From an uncultured Campylobacter sp. (GTDB lineage: Bacteria > Campylobacterota > Campylobacteria > Campylobacterales > Campylobacteraceae): a DNA stretch of 12,932 nucleotides. Every line of letters starts with the position of its first letter. Positions within the stretch are counted from its first letter, which is position 1. The DNA lies in NCBI GenBank assembly GCA_905373295.1, contig CAJPSJ010000025.1, positions 1 through 12,932 on the forward strand. Reading direction: 5' to 3'. Made by a program: the position numbers and the translations under genes. The notes under the pieces are model-generated. The model was not told the DNA's origin and made no database searches. It saw nothing but the letters and a program-made list of their open reading frames with translations. Shown piece after piece: positions 1 through 7,166 of the stretch.

Positions 1-2
1 GT

Positions 3-737
3 AGTGTATTTGAGGCTAAATCCGAGAGCTCATATATTCCTTTAAAAAATATTTATATGAATCAGAAATTATCTTATATTTTTGATTATATGCATGATTA
101 TGTACATAAAAATACAGTATCCGATAAAGATTTTTACTTTTTTAACTTGCCGATAATGTATCTTTTAAATGATAAAATTCCACCATATAATCTAGTAACA
201 CAATGGTTTGATGTAACCCCAACAAGGCTGATTAAGCAAGAATATATTGATTTTACAAACAGGCCAACCGAGAATATCGTTTTATATCAATATTACAAGA
301 AGGCGTTTGATATAAACAAAAGACTCTTGAGAAAAGATGATTTTATTCAAGAAGATTTTTATAACTCTATGAATGAATGGGTAAAACAAAGTAGATATAA
401 ATTTATAAAATCATTTGTAGTACCCAATAGTTTGATGTTTAATAATGCATATAAAAATTTAAATATTCAAATAGATGTAATAATTCAAAACAGTAAATTT
501 TTCGGTCAAAGTTATGAAAAATTTTATATATGGCTCCAGGGGGAAAATTTGAATCTTATGCGAATCACTAGAGATGGAGCCGCCTTACAAGATATTAATG
601 ATGTAATTAGAAATTCCGATATAGTAACCTTGAGTGGCAATGCAGCTCATATAATGGAAGTTTTGCCTCAACTTGGGGTTGAGCCGATTGGTGCGGCAAA
701 TTTTAATACCATAAATATTTATAGACGAAATGAATAG
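3..737 (+). CDS. C-terminal part of a probable membrane glycosyltransferase (GT-C type), 5' end outside window
   Basis: The reading frame is open from base 3 with no stop before the ATG at 57, so this is most likely the 3' part of a longer gene cut by the window edge, not a 226-residue protein starting at 57. No ribosome binding site is evident before 57. The visible part has no membrane segments and is rich in aromatic and Asn/Lys residues. A stretch near the left end (FYFFNLPIMYLLNDKIPP) resembles the soluble periplasmic tail of GT-C glycosyltransferases and PMT-like proteins, where a short hydrophobic strand is followed by a G/DK-PP turn. It ends 2 bases before gtrA, and a GT-C enzyme is the expected partner of GtrA/GtrB, which supports the call. 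Base composition is very AT-rich (about 18% GC on two 60-base lines counted by hand). The frame is certain; the function is inferred. Confidence 0.6.
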   Translation, partial: SVFEAKSESSYIPLKNIYMNQKLSYIFDYMHDYVHKNTVSDKDFYFFNLPIMYLLNDKIPPYNLVTQWFDVTPTRLIKQEYIDFTNRPTENIVLYQYYKKAFDINKRLLRKDDFIQEDFYNSMNEWVKQSRYKFIKSFVVPNSLMFNNAYKNLNIQIDVIIQNSKFFGQSYEKFYIWLQGENLNLMRITRDGAALQDINDVIRNSDIVTLSGNAAHIMEVLPQLGVEPIGAANFNTINIYRRNE

Positions 738-739
738 GC

Positions 740-1105
740 ATGATTAAACAGCAAGCCGTCAAATTTCTTCTCGTAGGCATTCTAAATACCGCCTTTGGAT
801 ATGGACTATTTTCATTATTCATTTACGTTGGGCTTCACTATTCACTAGCGGTACTACTGTCTACGATATTTGGCGTATTATTTAACTTTAAAACCATAGG
901 CAAGCTCGTATTTGGCAGTAGCGATAACCGCTTAATTTTTAGATTTATTTTGGTTTATGTTATAACATATCTTTTAAACATATTCTTTTTGTGGCTTTTC
1001 AAGCGGCTTGGATTTGATAATATGTATTTAAACGGCTTCGTGCTTTTGATCCCGTTAGCTATGGTATCATTTTTGTTAAATAAATTTTTTGTCTTTAGGA
1101 GATGA
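740..1105 (+). CDS. gtrA: GtrA-family membrane protein (probable polyprenyl-phosphate-sugar flippase)
   Basis: A 121-residue, very hydrophobic protein with about four membrane segments, the usual size and shape of the GtrA family. The N terminus (KQQAVKFLLVGILNTAFGYG) has the family's typical F-x-x-V-G-x-x-N-T pattern, and the C terminus (FLLNKFFVFRR) has the typical N-K-x-x-V-F ending. GtrA proteins are thought to move undecaprenyl-phosphate-linked glucose or a similar sugar across the inner membrane. The gene starts 2 bases after the upstream frame and stops 1 base before the gtrB start, so translation is probably coupled. Base composition is intermediate between the AT-rich gene before it and the richer genes after it. 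The family call is strong; the sugar moved cannot be read from sequence. Confidence 0.88.
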   Translation: MIKQQAVKFLLVGILNTAFGYGLFSLFIYVGLHYSLAVLLSTIFGVLFNFKTIGKLVFGSSDNRLIFRFILVYVITYLLNIFFLWLFKRLGFDNMYLNGFVLLIPLAMVSFLLNKFFVFRR

Positions 1106-1106
1106 T

Positions 1107-2039
1107 ATGAAAAAGATCAGTATAGTTACCGCCTGCTTTAATGAGGAGGAGAACGTAGAGGAGGTCTATGCGCGCGTAAAAAAAGTTATGGGAGGGTTTT
1201 CGGAGTATGCCTACGAGCATATATTTATCGATAATGCTTCTACCGACAAAACGGTTGAAATTTTAAAACGCCTCGCAAAGGAGGATAAAAATTTAAAGAT
1301 AATCGTAAATTCCAGAAATTTTGGCCATATCAAATCACCAACTTATGCGCTTTTGGGTGCAGATGGAGATGCCGTTATCTCTATCGTAGCCGATTTGCAA
1401 GATCCGCCCGAGATGATTGCACAGTTTATAGAAAAATGGCAAGAGGGCAACGACTTGGTTTTGGCTATTAAGCGAGATAGCGAGGAGCGTGGCATGATGT
1501 TTAAAATCAGAGAGTGCTATTACGAACTCCTATCAAAGCTATCTGAGATCGAGATTTTTAAGAATTTTACCGGCTTTGGACTTTTTGATAAAAAGGTCAT
1601 CGCGGCTCTTAGGCAGATGCATGATCCATATCCGTTTTTTCGAGGAATGCTCGCGGAGGCGGGCTATAAGGTAGCTAAAATCCCTTACGATCAACCGGTA
1701 AGGATTAAAGGAGTTACCAAAAATAACTTCTACACGCTTTATGATATGGGAATACTAGGTATAATCTGCAATTCCAAAGTACCGCTTAGGCTCGCGACTT
1801 TTATAGGAATGATAATGGGCATTTTAAGCATAATAGTGGGACTTGTGTATTTTATCCTGAAACTCATATATTGGAACGAAATGAGTGTGGGTATCGCGCC
1901 TCTTATCATACTTTTTTCGTTCGTTTCATCTGGAATTTTATTTTTTATCGGTATAATAGGCGAATATATCGGGGCAATTTATACACAAGTGTTGAATCGC
2001 CCATTGGTATTTGAAAAAGAAAGAGTAAATTTTGATTAA
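1107..2039 (+). CDS. gtrB: GtrB-like family 2 glycosyltransferase (polyprenyl-phosphate sugar transferase)
   Basis: A 310-residue protein. The N-terminal GT-A fold begins with KKISIVTACFNEEENVEEVY and has the metal/nucleotide motif DLQDPPE at about residues 96-102, the hallmark of the GtrB / DPM1-like branch of GT2. Two hydrophobic segments at about residues 228-260 and 265-300 anchor the C terminus. Family members transfer a sugar from a nucleotide donor to undecaprenyl phosphate on the cytoplasmic face; the lipid-linked sugar is then flipped by GtrA. I use ATG 1107, which has an AGGAG six bases upstream (1097-1101). An in-frame TTG at 1089 would overlap gtrA and lacks support. It lies directly after gtrA and 11 bases before ddhA. 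The donor (glucose or another sugar) is not determined by sequence alone. Confidence 0.88.
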   Translation: MKKISIVTACFNEEENVEEVYARVKKVMGGFSEYAYEHIFIDNASTDKTVEILKRLAKEDKNLKIIVNSRNFGHIKSPTYALLGADGDAVISIVADLQDPPEMIAQFIEKWQEGNDLVLAIKRDSEERGMMFKIRECYYELLSKLSEIEIFKNFTGFGLFDKKVIAALRQMHDPYPFFRGMLAEAGYKVAKIPYDQPVRIKGVTKNNFYTLYDMGILGIICNSKVPLRLATFIGMIMGILSIIVGLVYFILKLIYWNEMSVGIAPLIILFSFVSSGILFFIGIIGEYIGAIYTQVLNRPLVFEKERVNFD

Positions 2040-2050
2040 AGGGAGCTTTG

Positions 2051-2824
2051 ATGAAAGTTTTAATACTAGCGGGAGGTTTCGGTACTAGGCTTGCCGAGGA
2101 GACTAGCATTAGACCAAAGCCAATGGTAGAGATCGGCGAAAAACCGATTTTATGGCATATTATGAAAATTTATAGTTTGTACGGATTTAACGAATTCGTC
2201 ATTCTACTTGGTTATAAAGGCTACTATATCAAAGAATATTTTGCCAATTATTTTTTACATCAAAGCGATATGACTATAGATTTGAAAAATGGCAAAATGG
2301 AGGTTTTGAGCAATTTTAGTGAGCCTTGGAGCGTTACGCTGTTAAATACCGGACTAAACACTATGACTGGCGGTCGTATTAAGCGGGCTCAGAGCATAGT
2401 GGGAGACGAACCATTTTTGCTTACTTATGGAGATGGTGTTAGTGATATAGATATCCACGAGCTTGTAAAATTTCATAAGTCTCATGGCAAAGCGCTTACG
2501 ATGACTTCCGTTCAACCGGAAGGTCGTTTTGGGGCACTAAATATAGATGACGAAAGTCGCGTGCATGAGTTTAAGGAAAAACCAAAAGGAGACGGCAATT
2601 GGATCAATGCGGGTTTCTTTGTATGCGAGCCCAAGGTTTTTGACTATATTACGAATGGAGATGCGACTATATTCGAGCAAGAGCCGCTTATGAATTTGGC
2701 CCACGACGGTGAAATTTTAGCGTATAAACATAGCGGCTTTTGGAAGCCGATGGATACGCTTAGAGATAAGCTTGAGTTAAATAAAATTTGGGATAGCGGT
2801 AACGCTCCGTGGAAAAAATGGTAG
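2051..2824 (+). CDS. rfbF: Glucose-1-phosphate cytidylyltransferase
   Basis: A 257-residue protein, exactly the usual length of RfbF/DdhA. It makes CDP-glucose from CTP and glucose-1-phosphate, the entry step to CDP-3,6-dideoxy sugars. The N terminus MKVLILAGGFGTRLAEET is followed by the RPKPM segment, the nucleotidyltransferase signature (G-x-G-T-R and the catalytic Lys of KPM). LTYGDGVSDID carries the metal-binding Asp, and NAGFFVCEPKVFDYI and the C-terminal FWKPMDTLRDK segment are typical of cytidylyltransferases of this type. ATG 2051 is preceded by GGAG at 2042-2045; the TTG just before it is rejected. The stop overlaps the start region of rfbG, so the two are almost certainly translated together. 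Also known as ddhA in Yersinia. Confidence 0.95.
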   Translation: MKVLILAGGFGTRLAEETSIRPKPMVEIGEKPILWHIMKIYSLYGFNEFVILLGYKGYYIKEYFANYFLHQSDMTIDLKNGKMEVLSNFSEPWSVTLLNTGLNTMTGGRIKRAQSIVGDEPFLLTYGDGVSDIDIHELVKFHKSHGKALTMTSVQPEGRFGALNIDDESRVHEFKEKPKGDGNWINAGFFVCEPKVFDYITNGDATIFEQEPLMNLAHDGEILAYKHSGFWKPMDTLRDKLELNKIWDSGNAPWKKW

Positions 2825-3909
2825 CGATGCGAGATATGCAGGGTCTATACTCCGGAATTTATAAGGGCAAAACTATTTTGCTTACCGGACATACCGGCTT
2901 TAAGGGCTCGTGGCTTAGTCTGTGGCTGGAGCGCATGGGTGCGAAAGTGATAGGCTATTCGCTTCCGGCGCCTACAGAGCCAAATCATATAGGACTTTTA
3001 AATTTAAATATCGTCCAGATAATGGGCGACATACAAGATCTTGTCAAATTAGACGAAGCATTTGCGACTTATAAACCCGACATAGTATTTCACTTTGCCG
3101 CTCAGGCGCTGGTGCGCCCATCTTATGCCGATCCCATCACAACCTACGAAACCAATGTCATCGGTACGTTGAAAGTATTTGAAGCTTGTAGAAAGGCGGG
3201 CGTTCGCGCGATCGTGAATATCACCAGCGACAAGGCTTACGAAAATAAAGAGTGGGTTTGGGGATATCGCGAAAGCGATCCCATGGGCGGGTATGATCCA
3301 TATAGCTCGTCGAAAGGCTGCGCGGATCTTCTAGCTAGTTCATATCGAAACTCCTTTTTTAATGAAAAAGATTACGGCACGAAGCATCAAACGCTGCTTG
3401 CTACGTGTCGCGCAGGTAACGTTATAGGCGGTGGAGACTGGGCGCAAGACAGATTGATTTGCGATGTTATGCGCGCAGCAGCTAAAAATGAAGCGGTAAC
3501 GATCCGCAATCCGCATGCGACACGCCCTTGGCAGCACGTGCTTGAGCCGCTTAGCGGCTATTTGCTCGTGGGGCAAAAGTTGCTTGAAGGGCGAAAGGAA
3601 TTCGGCGGCGCATGGAATTTCGGTCCTAGCGATGATGGCGCGATTAGGGTGCTTGATGTACTAAAAAGCGCCAAGCGATATTGGGATAAGATAGAATTTC
3701 AAATCAATTCCGACATAAACCAGCCTCATGAGGCAAATTTATTGAAGCTTGATTGCTCTAAAGCACATGCGCTGCTTGGCTGGAAGCCCGTTTGGGATAG
3801 CGAAACGGCATTTGAAAAAACTGTAAAATGGTATAAAAATTTCTACGAAAACGGCACAATCGATACCGAGCAAAATTTAAACGACTACGTAAAAGAGATG
3901 ATGCGATGA
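2818..3909 (+). CDS. rfbG: CDP-glucose 4,6-dehydratase
   Basis: A short-chain dehydrogenase/reductase-fold enzyme that converts CDP-glucose to CDP-4-keto-6-deoxyglucose using bound NAD. Counting from ATG 2818 (363 residues), the dinucleotide-binding motif TGHTGFKG is at 23-30, the SDKAYENKEW segment with active-site residues at about 137-146, and the YxxxK catalytic pair (YSSSK) at 162-166. The TGHTGFKG..WL start and VWGYRESDPMGGYDPYSSSKG block are diagnostic for RfbG/DdhB, not for dTDP-glucose dehydratases. The start is uncertain: GTG 2809, ATG 2818, ATG 2827 and ATG 2836 are in frame, none with a strong ribosome binding site. ATG 2836 (357 residues) best matches the usual length; 2818 has a weak GGA just upstream. 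It overlaps rfbF before it and the ThDP gene after it (ATGA). It is relatively GC-rich (about 53% on one 60-base line). Confidence 0.93.
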   Translation: MVAMRDMQGLYSGIYKGKTILLTGHTGFKGSWLSLWLERMGAKVIGYSLPAPTEPNHIGLLNLNIVQIMGDIQDLVKLDEAFATYKPDIVFHFAAQALVRPSYADPITTYETNVIGTLKVFEACRKAGVRAIVNITSDKAYENKEWVWGYRESDPMGGYDPYSSSKGCADLLASSYRNSFFNEKDYGTKHQTLLATCRAGNVIGGGDWAQDRLICDVMRAAAKNEAVTIRNPHATRPWQHVLEPLSGYLLVGQKLLEGRKEFGGAWNFGPSDDGAIRVLDVLKSAKRYWDKIEFQINSDINQPHEANLLKLDCSKAHALLGWKPVWDSETAFEKTVKWYKNFYENGTIDTEQNLNDYVKEMMR

Positions 3910-5699
3910 TAAAAGTTAGCGATTTTATAGCAAAATTTATAGCCGAACACGAAGATACTGCAAAGACCGTATTTATGGTCTCAGGCGGCGGCAATATGCA
4001 CCTGATAGATTCGCTTGGCAAAAATGAAAATTTAGAGTATGTCTGTAACCATCACGAACAGGCTTGCGCGATAGCCGCAGAGGGATATGCGCGCGTCTCA
4101 AATAAGATTGGTATCGCGTATGTTACCACAGGCCCCGGCGGAACGAATGCGATTACCGGCGTTTACGGTGCCTGGGTGGATTCGATCCCTACGATGATCA
4201 TATCGGGGCAAGTGAAATTTCAGACGACCATTGCTTCGCAACCCGAGTTAAATTTACGTCAGCTCGGCGATCAAGAGGTTAATATCGTTGATATTGTAAG
4301 ACCTATCACAAAATACGCCGTAATGATAACGGATAAAAATAGCATAAAATTTCATCTGCAAAAAGCTGTTTATGAGGCTAAACACGGCAGACCAGGGCCC
4401 GTATGGCTAGACGTGCCGTTAGACATACAAGGCGCGATGGTGGACGAAGCGGATCTGGTAGAATTTGAAATCCCCGGAGAGCCAAAATTCGACACAAAAA
4501 TCCCGCAGGTTCTAGATGCGTTAAAGGTTGCGAAGCGCCCCGTAATTATTGTGGGTAACGGAGTGAGGTTATCCAATGCAAAAGATGATTTTAGAGCCTT
4601 GATTGACGAGTTAAAAATCCCTGTTTTGACTGCTATTTCAGGAGTTGATTTAATAGAAACTTCAAATAAGTATTTTTTTGGTAGACCGGGAATTTTAGGT
4701 GAGAGGGCCGGAAATTTTGTAATTCAAAATAGCGATTTGGTAATAGTATTAGGTACAAGATTAAATCTTAGAATTTTGAGCTTTAATTGGGAATTTTTTG
4801 CGCGAGAAGCCAAAAAAATTATGATTGATATAGATGAAAACGAACTTAATAAAAAAACTTTTATTCCGGATATAAAAATTAAATCCGATGCAAAGGTTTT
4901 TATAAATGATCTTAGAGAAAAAGCTAGAGATTTAAATCTAGAAATTGGAGACTGGCTTAAATATTGTAATAGAATAAAAATGAAATACCCTGTTTTTGAT
5001 AAGTCCGTACTGAAAGAGAAGAATTATGTCAGTTCATATTATTTTCCAAGATTACTTTCGGAGAAATTACCAAAAAATTCTCTCTTGCTTACCGGTAATG
5101 GCATAGCATATACATCAACATTTCAGAGCTATCCGGTACGAGCGGGTGATAGGCTTTTTGCAAATGTCGGATGTGCTTCTATGGGCTATGATTTGCCGGC
5201 ACTAATTGGTGCATGCGTAGCAAATAATAAAAGACAAACTATATGCTTAACCGGTGATGGAAGCATTCAGATGAATATCCAGGAATTGCAAACTATTATC
5301 CATTATCGGCTTCCCGTTAAAATTTTTATGTATAACAATAATGGATACCTCTCTATACGCATAACTCAACATAATTATTTCAATAACAATTTTGTCGGCG
5401 AAAGTCCTATAAGTGGTGTAAGTATACCGGATATGAAGGCGCTCGCTAAAATTTATGGCTTTAAAGTATTTCAAATTAAAAATAATGATGATGCCAATGC
5501 AAAAATAGATGAAATTTTATCATGCGAGGGACCGGTGTTTTGTGAAGTGATGCTGCCGCCGAATGAAGCCATAGGACCAAAAGTTGCATCTATGAGGCTC
5601 CGGGATGGGACTATGATATCAAAACCGCTGGAGGATCTTGCCCCATTTTTACCTCGAGATGAATTTTATAAAAATATGATAGTAAAGCCTTTGGATTGA
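3906..5699 (+). CDS. Thiamine-diphosphate enzyme, acetolactate-synthase-like (candidate YerE-type C-C bond-forming enzyme)
   Basis: A 597-residue protein with the three-domain plan of the acetolactate synthase / pyruvate decarboxylase superfamily. The PYR domain spans about 1-175 with the cofactor-activating Glu at E51 (CNHHEQACAIAAEGYAR) and TTGPGGTN at 74-81. The middle domain spans about 195-335, with GRPGILGERAGNF and SDLVIVLGTRL resembling the flavin-binding middle domain of acetolactate synthase. The PP domain spans about 385-560 with the ThDP/Mg motif GDGS at 450-453 and NNN at 477-479. All catalytic signatures are intact. It overlaps rfbG by ATGA. The setting among CDP-sugar genes, without a small regulatory subunit, argues against branched-chain amino acid synthesis. 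YerE, which uses pyruvate to add a two-carbon unit at C4 of a CDP-4-keto-3,6-dideoxy sugar, is the nearest characterised precedent I know. GC drops sharply near 4560-4620, about residue 220-240. Family sure, substrate inferred. Confidence 0.85.
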   Translation: MIKVSDFIAKFIAEHEDTAKTVFMVSGGGNMHLIDSLGKNENLEYVCNHHEQACAIAAEGYARVSNKIGIAYVTTGPGGTNAITGVYGAWVDSIPTMIISGQVKFQTTIASQPELNLRQLGDQEVNIVDIVRPITKYAVMITDKNSIKFHLQKAVYEAKHGRPGPVWLDVPLDIQGAMVDEADLVEFEIPGEPKFDTKIPQVLDALKVAKRPVIIVGNGVRLSNAKDDFRALIDELKIPVLTAISGVDLIETSNKYFFGRPGILGERAGNFVIQNSDLVIVLGTRLNLRILSFNWEFFAREAKKIMIDIDENELNKKTFIPDIKIKSDAKVFINDLREKARDLNLEIGDWLKYCNRIKMKYPVFDKSVLKEKNYVSSYYFPRLLSEKLPKNSLLLTGNGIAYTSTFQSYPVRAGDRLFANVGCASMGYDLPALIGACVANNKRQTICLTGDGSIQMNIQELQTIIHYRLPVKIFMYNNNGYLSIRITQHNYFNNNFVGESPISGVSIPDMKALAKIYGFKVFQIKNNDDANAKIDEILSCEGPVFCEVMLPPNEAIGPKVASMRLRDGTMISKPLEDLAPFLPRDEFYKNMIVKPLD

Positions 5700-5700
5700 T

Positions 5701-6381
5701 ATGAGATTTTTATTTTTGGACTTTGATGGCGTCCTTTTTGATACTGTACGTGAAGCCTATGAAGTTTGTAGATCTACACCAAGTTTTTTAAGGCAAAAAT
5801 TTGATGAAAAGCAATATGCTGAATTTTTAAAATTCAGACCTATTGTGGGTCCGGCATGGAATTATTATTTCGTTATGACAGCTATAACTAATAACAATAA
5901 AGAACTTTTAGCTTTTGATTATAACGATGAAGCTAAAAAATTTGAAAAAGACTTTTTTGAGACTCGTAAAAAGTTAAAAGCAAATAACTATGAAAATTGG
6001 TTGGCTTTGAATAGGCCATATCCGTTTTTATTGGAGCTATCAAATATGAAACTGAATCGGCAGACTTTTATTGTAACTACTAAAGATAGTAAAACTGTAT
6101 TGGATTTAGCCAAAAGATTTAATATTCAATTTATAGATAACGATAATATATTGGGAACAGATATATTTGCTAAATTTAATTCAAAAGCTAATATAATAAA
6201 TTCAATTTTAAAAGATGGCCATAGCGGGATTTTTATAGATGATTCAGAAATGCATTTAAAAAAATGTGAGCACATAAAAGGACTTAAGCTATTACAGCCT
6301 GATTGGGGATATGTAGAGAGGAATAGTAAGTATATAGGTGATATTAAAATGATATTAAGCGTATTGGAGGAAGAGGTATGA
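5701..6381 (+). CDS. HAD-superfamily hydrolase-like protein
   Basis: A 226-residue protein with all four HAD motifs: motif I FLDFDGVLFDT (nucleophile D7, acid/base D9), motif II IVTTKDS (T126/T127), motif III Lys at about K162 (NSKANII), and motif IV GIFIDDSEMH (D180, D181). The region between motifs I and II is an alpha-helical cap of about 100 residues. Such proteins are usually phosphatases acting on small phosphorylated substrates, but some act on other bonds; the substrate is unknown. It starts 1 base after the ThDP gene stop with only a weak ribosome binding site, so it probably depends on translational coupling, and it overlaps the aldolase gene by ATGA. The gene is strongly AT-rich, like the second part of the ThDP gene, suggesting a common origin. 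Its role in sugar synthesis is inferred from position only. Confidence 0.8.
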   Translation: MRFLFLDFDGVLFDTVREAYEVCRSTPSFLRQKFDEKQYAEFLKFRPIVGPAWNYYFVMTAITNNNKELLAFDYNDEAKKFEKDFFETRKKLKANNYENWLALNRPYPFLLELSNMKLNRQTFIVTTKDSKTVLDLAKRFNIQFIDNDNILGTDIFAKFNSKANIINSILKDGHSGIFIDDSEMHLKKCEHIKGLKLLQPDWGYVERNSKYIGDIKMILSVLEEEV

Positions 6382-7166
6382 ATATAAATGAATTTGAGAT
6401 GATAGACGTACTTAAAAGGCTTAAAAACGAATATGGCGTATTTGAGTTAAAGGCCGAGTTTGAAGCCGAGGGAAGTCGTATGGAGGAGATGATGCGTTTG
6501 CGAGATATTGCCAATCGAGCAGATTTGCCTATCATCTTAAAGATCGGTGGAGCTGAGGCGGTTACGGATATTTATAATGGTATCATTTTGGGCGTAGAGG
6601 GGCTTATTGCGCCTATGGTAGAAACCCCGTATGCTGTTTATAAATATCTAGGAGTTATAGAAAATTTGATAAATCCAGACAACCGAGATTATATAGATTT
6701 TGCTATAAATATCGAGACAAAAACCGCAGTAGAAAATATAGATGAAATTTTAAAATTAGAAAAAATTTCTCTACTAAGAAGCATTACATTCGGTAGAAGC
6801 GATTTTGCACAGTCATGTGGTTTGGCTAAAAAAGATGTAGATAATGAGAAAATTTTAAATGCCGTTCAGCGAGTATCTCGCGCCGTAAAAGCGAAGGGTT
6901 TAAAATTTGCAATAGGCGGAAATATTACGGCTAAATCTATTGATTTTATCAAGACTCTAAAAGTAGAAAATTTAATAGACAAATATGAAACCCGTAAAGT
7001 AGTTTTTGCTATAGACTCTATTAATGCCAATCCGCGCGAAGGAATCAATGCGGCATTAAAATTTGAACTGTTGTGGCTAAAGTCAAAAAGAAGATTTTAT
7101 GCAAGGATAAAAGCCGAGGATGAACAGCGTATAGAAGATTTAGAAAAAAGGCTAAGTAACAGATGA
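6378..7166 (+). CDS. HpcH/HpaI aldolase / citrate lyase family protein
   Basis: A 262-residue TIM-barrel protein of the HpcH/HpaI aldolase / CitE superfamily. The N-terminal strand VFELKAEFEAEGSRMEEMMR carries the Arg region that usually binds the keto-acid carboxylate. GVEGLIAPMVETPYAV is a typical core block. The likely metal ligands are E113 (INIETKTAVEN) and D142 (TFGRSDFAQS), the usual Glu/Asp pair. The last 25 residues (AEDEQRIEDLEKRL) form a short charged helix, possibly a coiled coil for oligomer contacts. Family members make or break C-C bonds between pyruvate or acyl-CoA-type donors and aldehydes or keto acids. A good GGAGG (6366-6370) precedes the ATG, which overlaps the HAD stop; the 3' end overlaps the SDR start by ATGA. 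The reaction here is unknown; in this setting it could supply a keto-acid donor to the ThDP enzyme or extend a sugar side chain. Confidence 0.8.
   Translation: MNINEFEMIDVLKRLKNEYGVFELKAEFEAEGSRMEEMMRLRDIANRADLPIILKIGGAEAVTDIYNGIILGVEGLIAPMVETPYAVYKYLGVIENLINPDNRDYIDFAINIETKTAVENIDEILKLEKISLLRSITFGRSDFAQSCGLAKKDVDNEKILNAVQRVSRAVKAKGLKFAIGGNITAKSIDFIKTLKVENLIDKYETRKVVFAIDSINANPREGINAALKFELLWLKSKRRFYARIKAEDEQRIEDLEKRLSNR

Noticed and set aside
57..737. First gene as a complete 226-residue protein starting at ATG 57
   Set aside because: The frame is open upstream to the window edge and no ribosome binding site precedes 57, so a truncated longer gene is more likely.
1089..1106. TTG start for gtrB at 1089 (and similar TTG starts at 2048 and 8074)
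   Set aside because: Each has an ATG a few codons later with a better-placed ribosome binding site, and the extra residues do not fit the family N termini.
3906..5699. Housekeeping acetolactate synthase (IlvB) for branched-chain amino acids
   Set aside because: No IlvH small subunit follows, and the gene overlaps rfbG and is coupled to HAD and aldolase genes in a polysaccharide locus. The family is the same but the role is most likely sugar synthesis.
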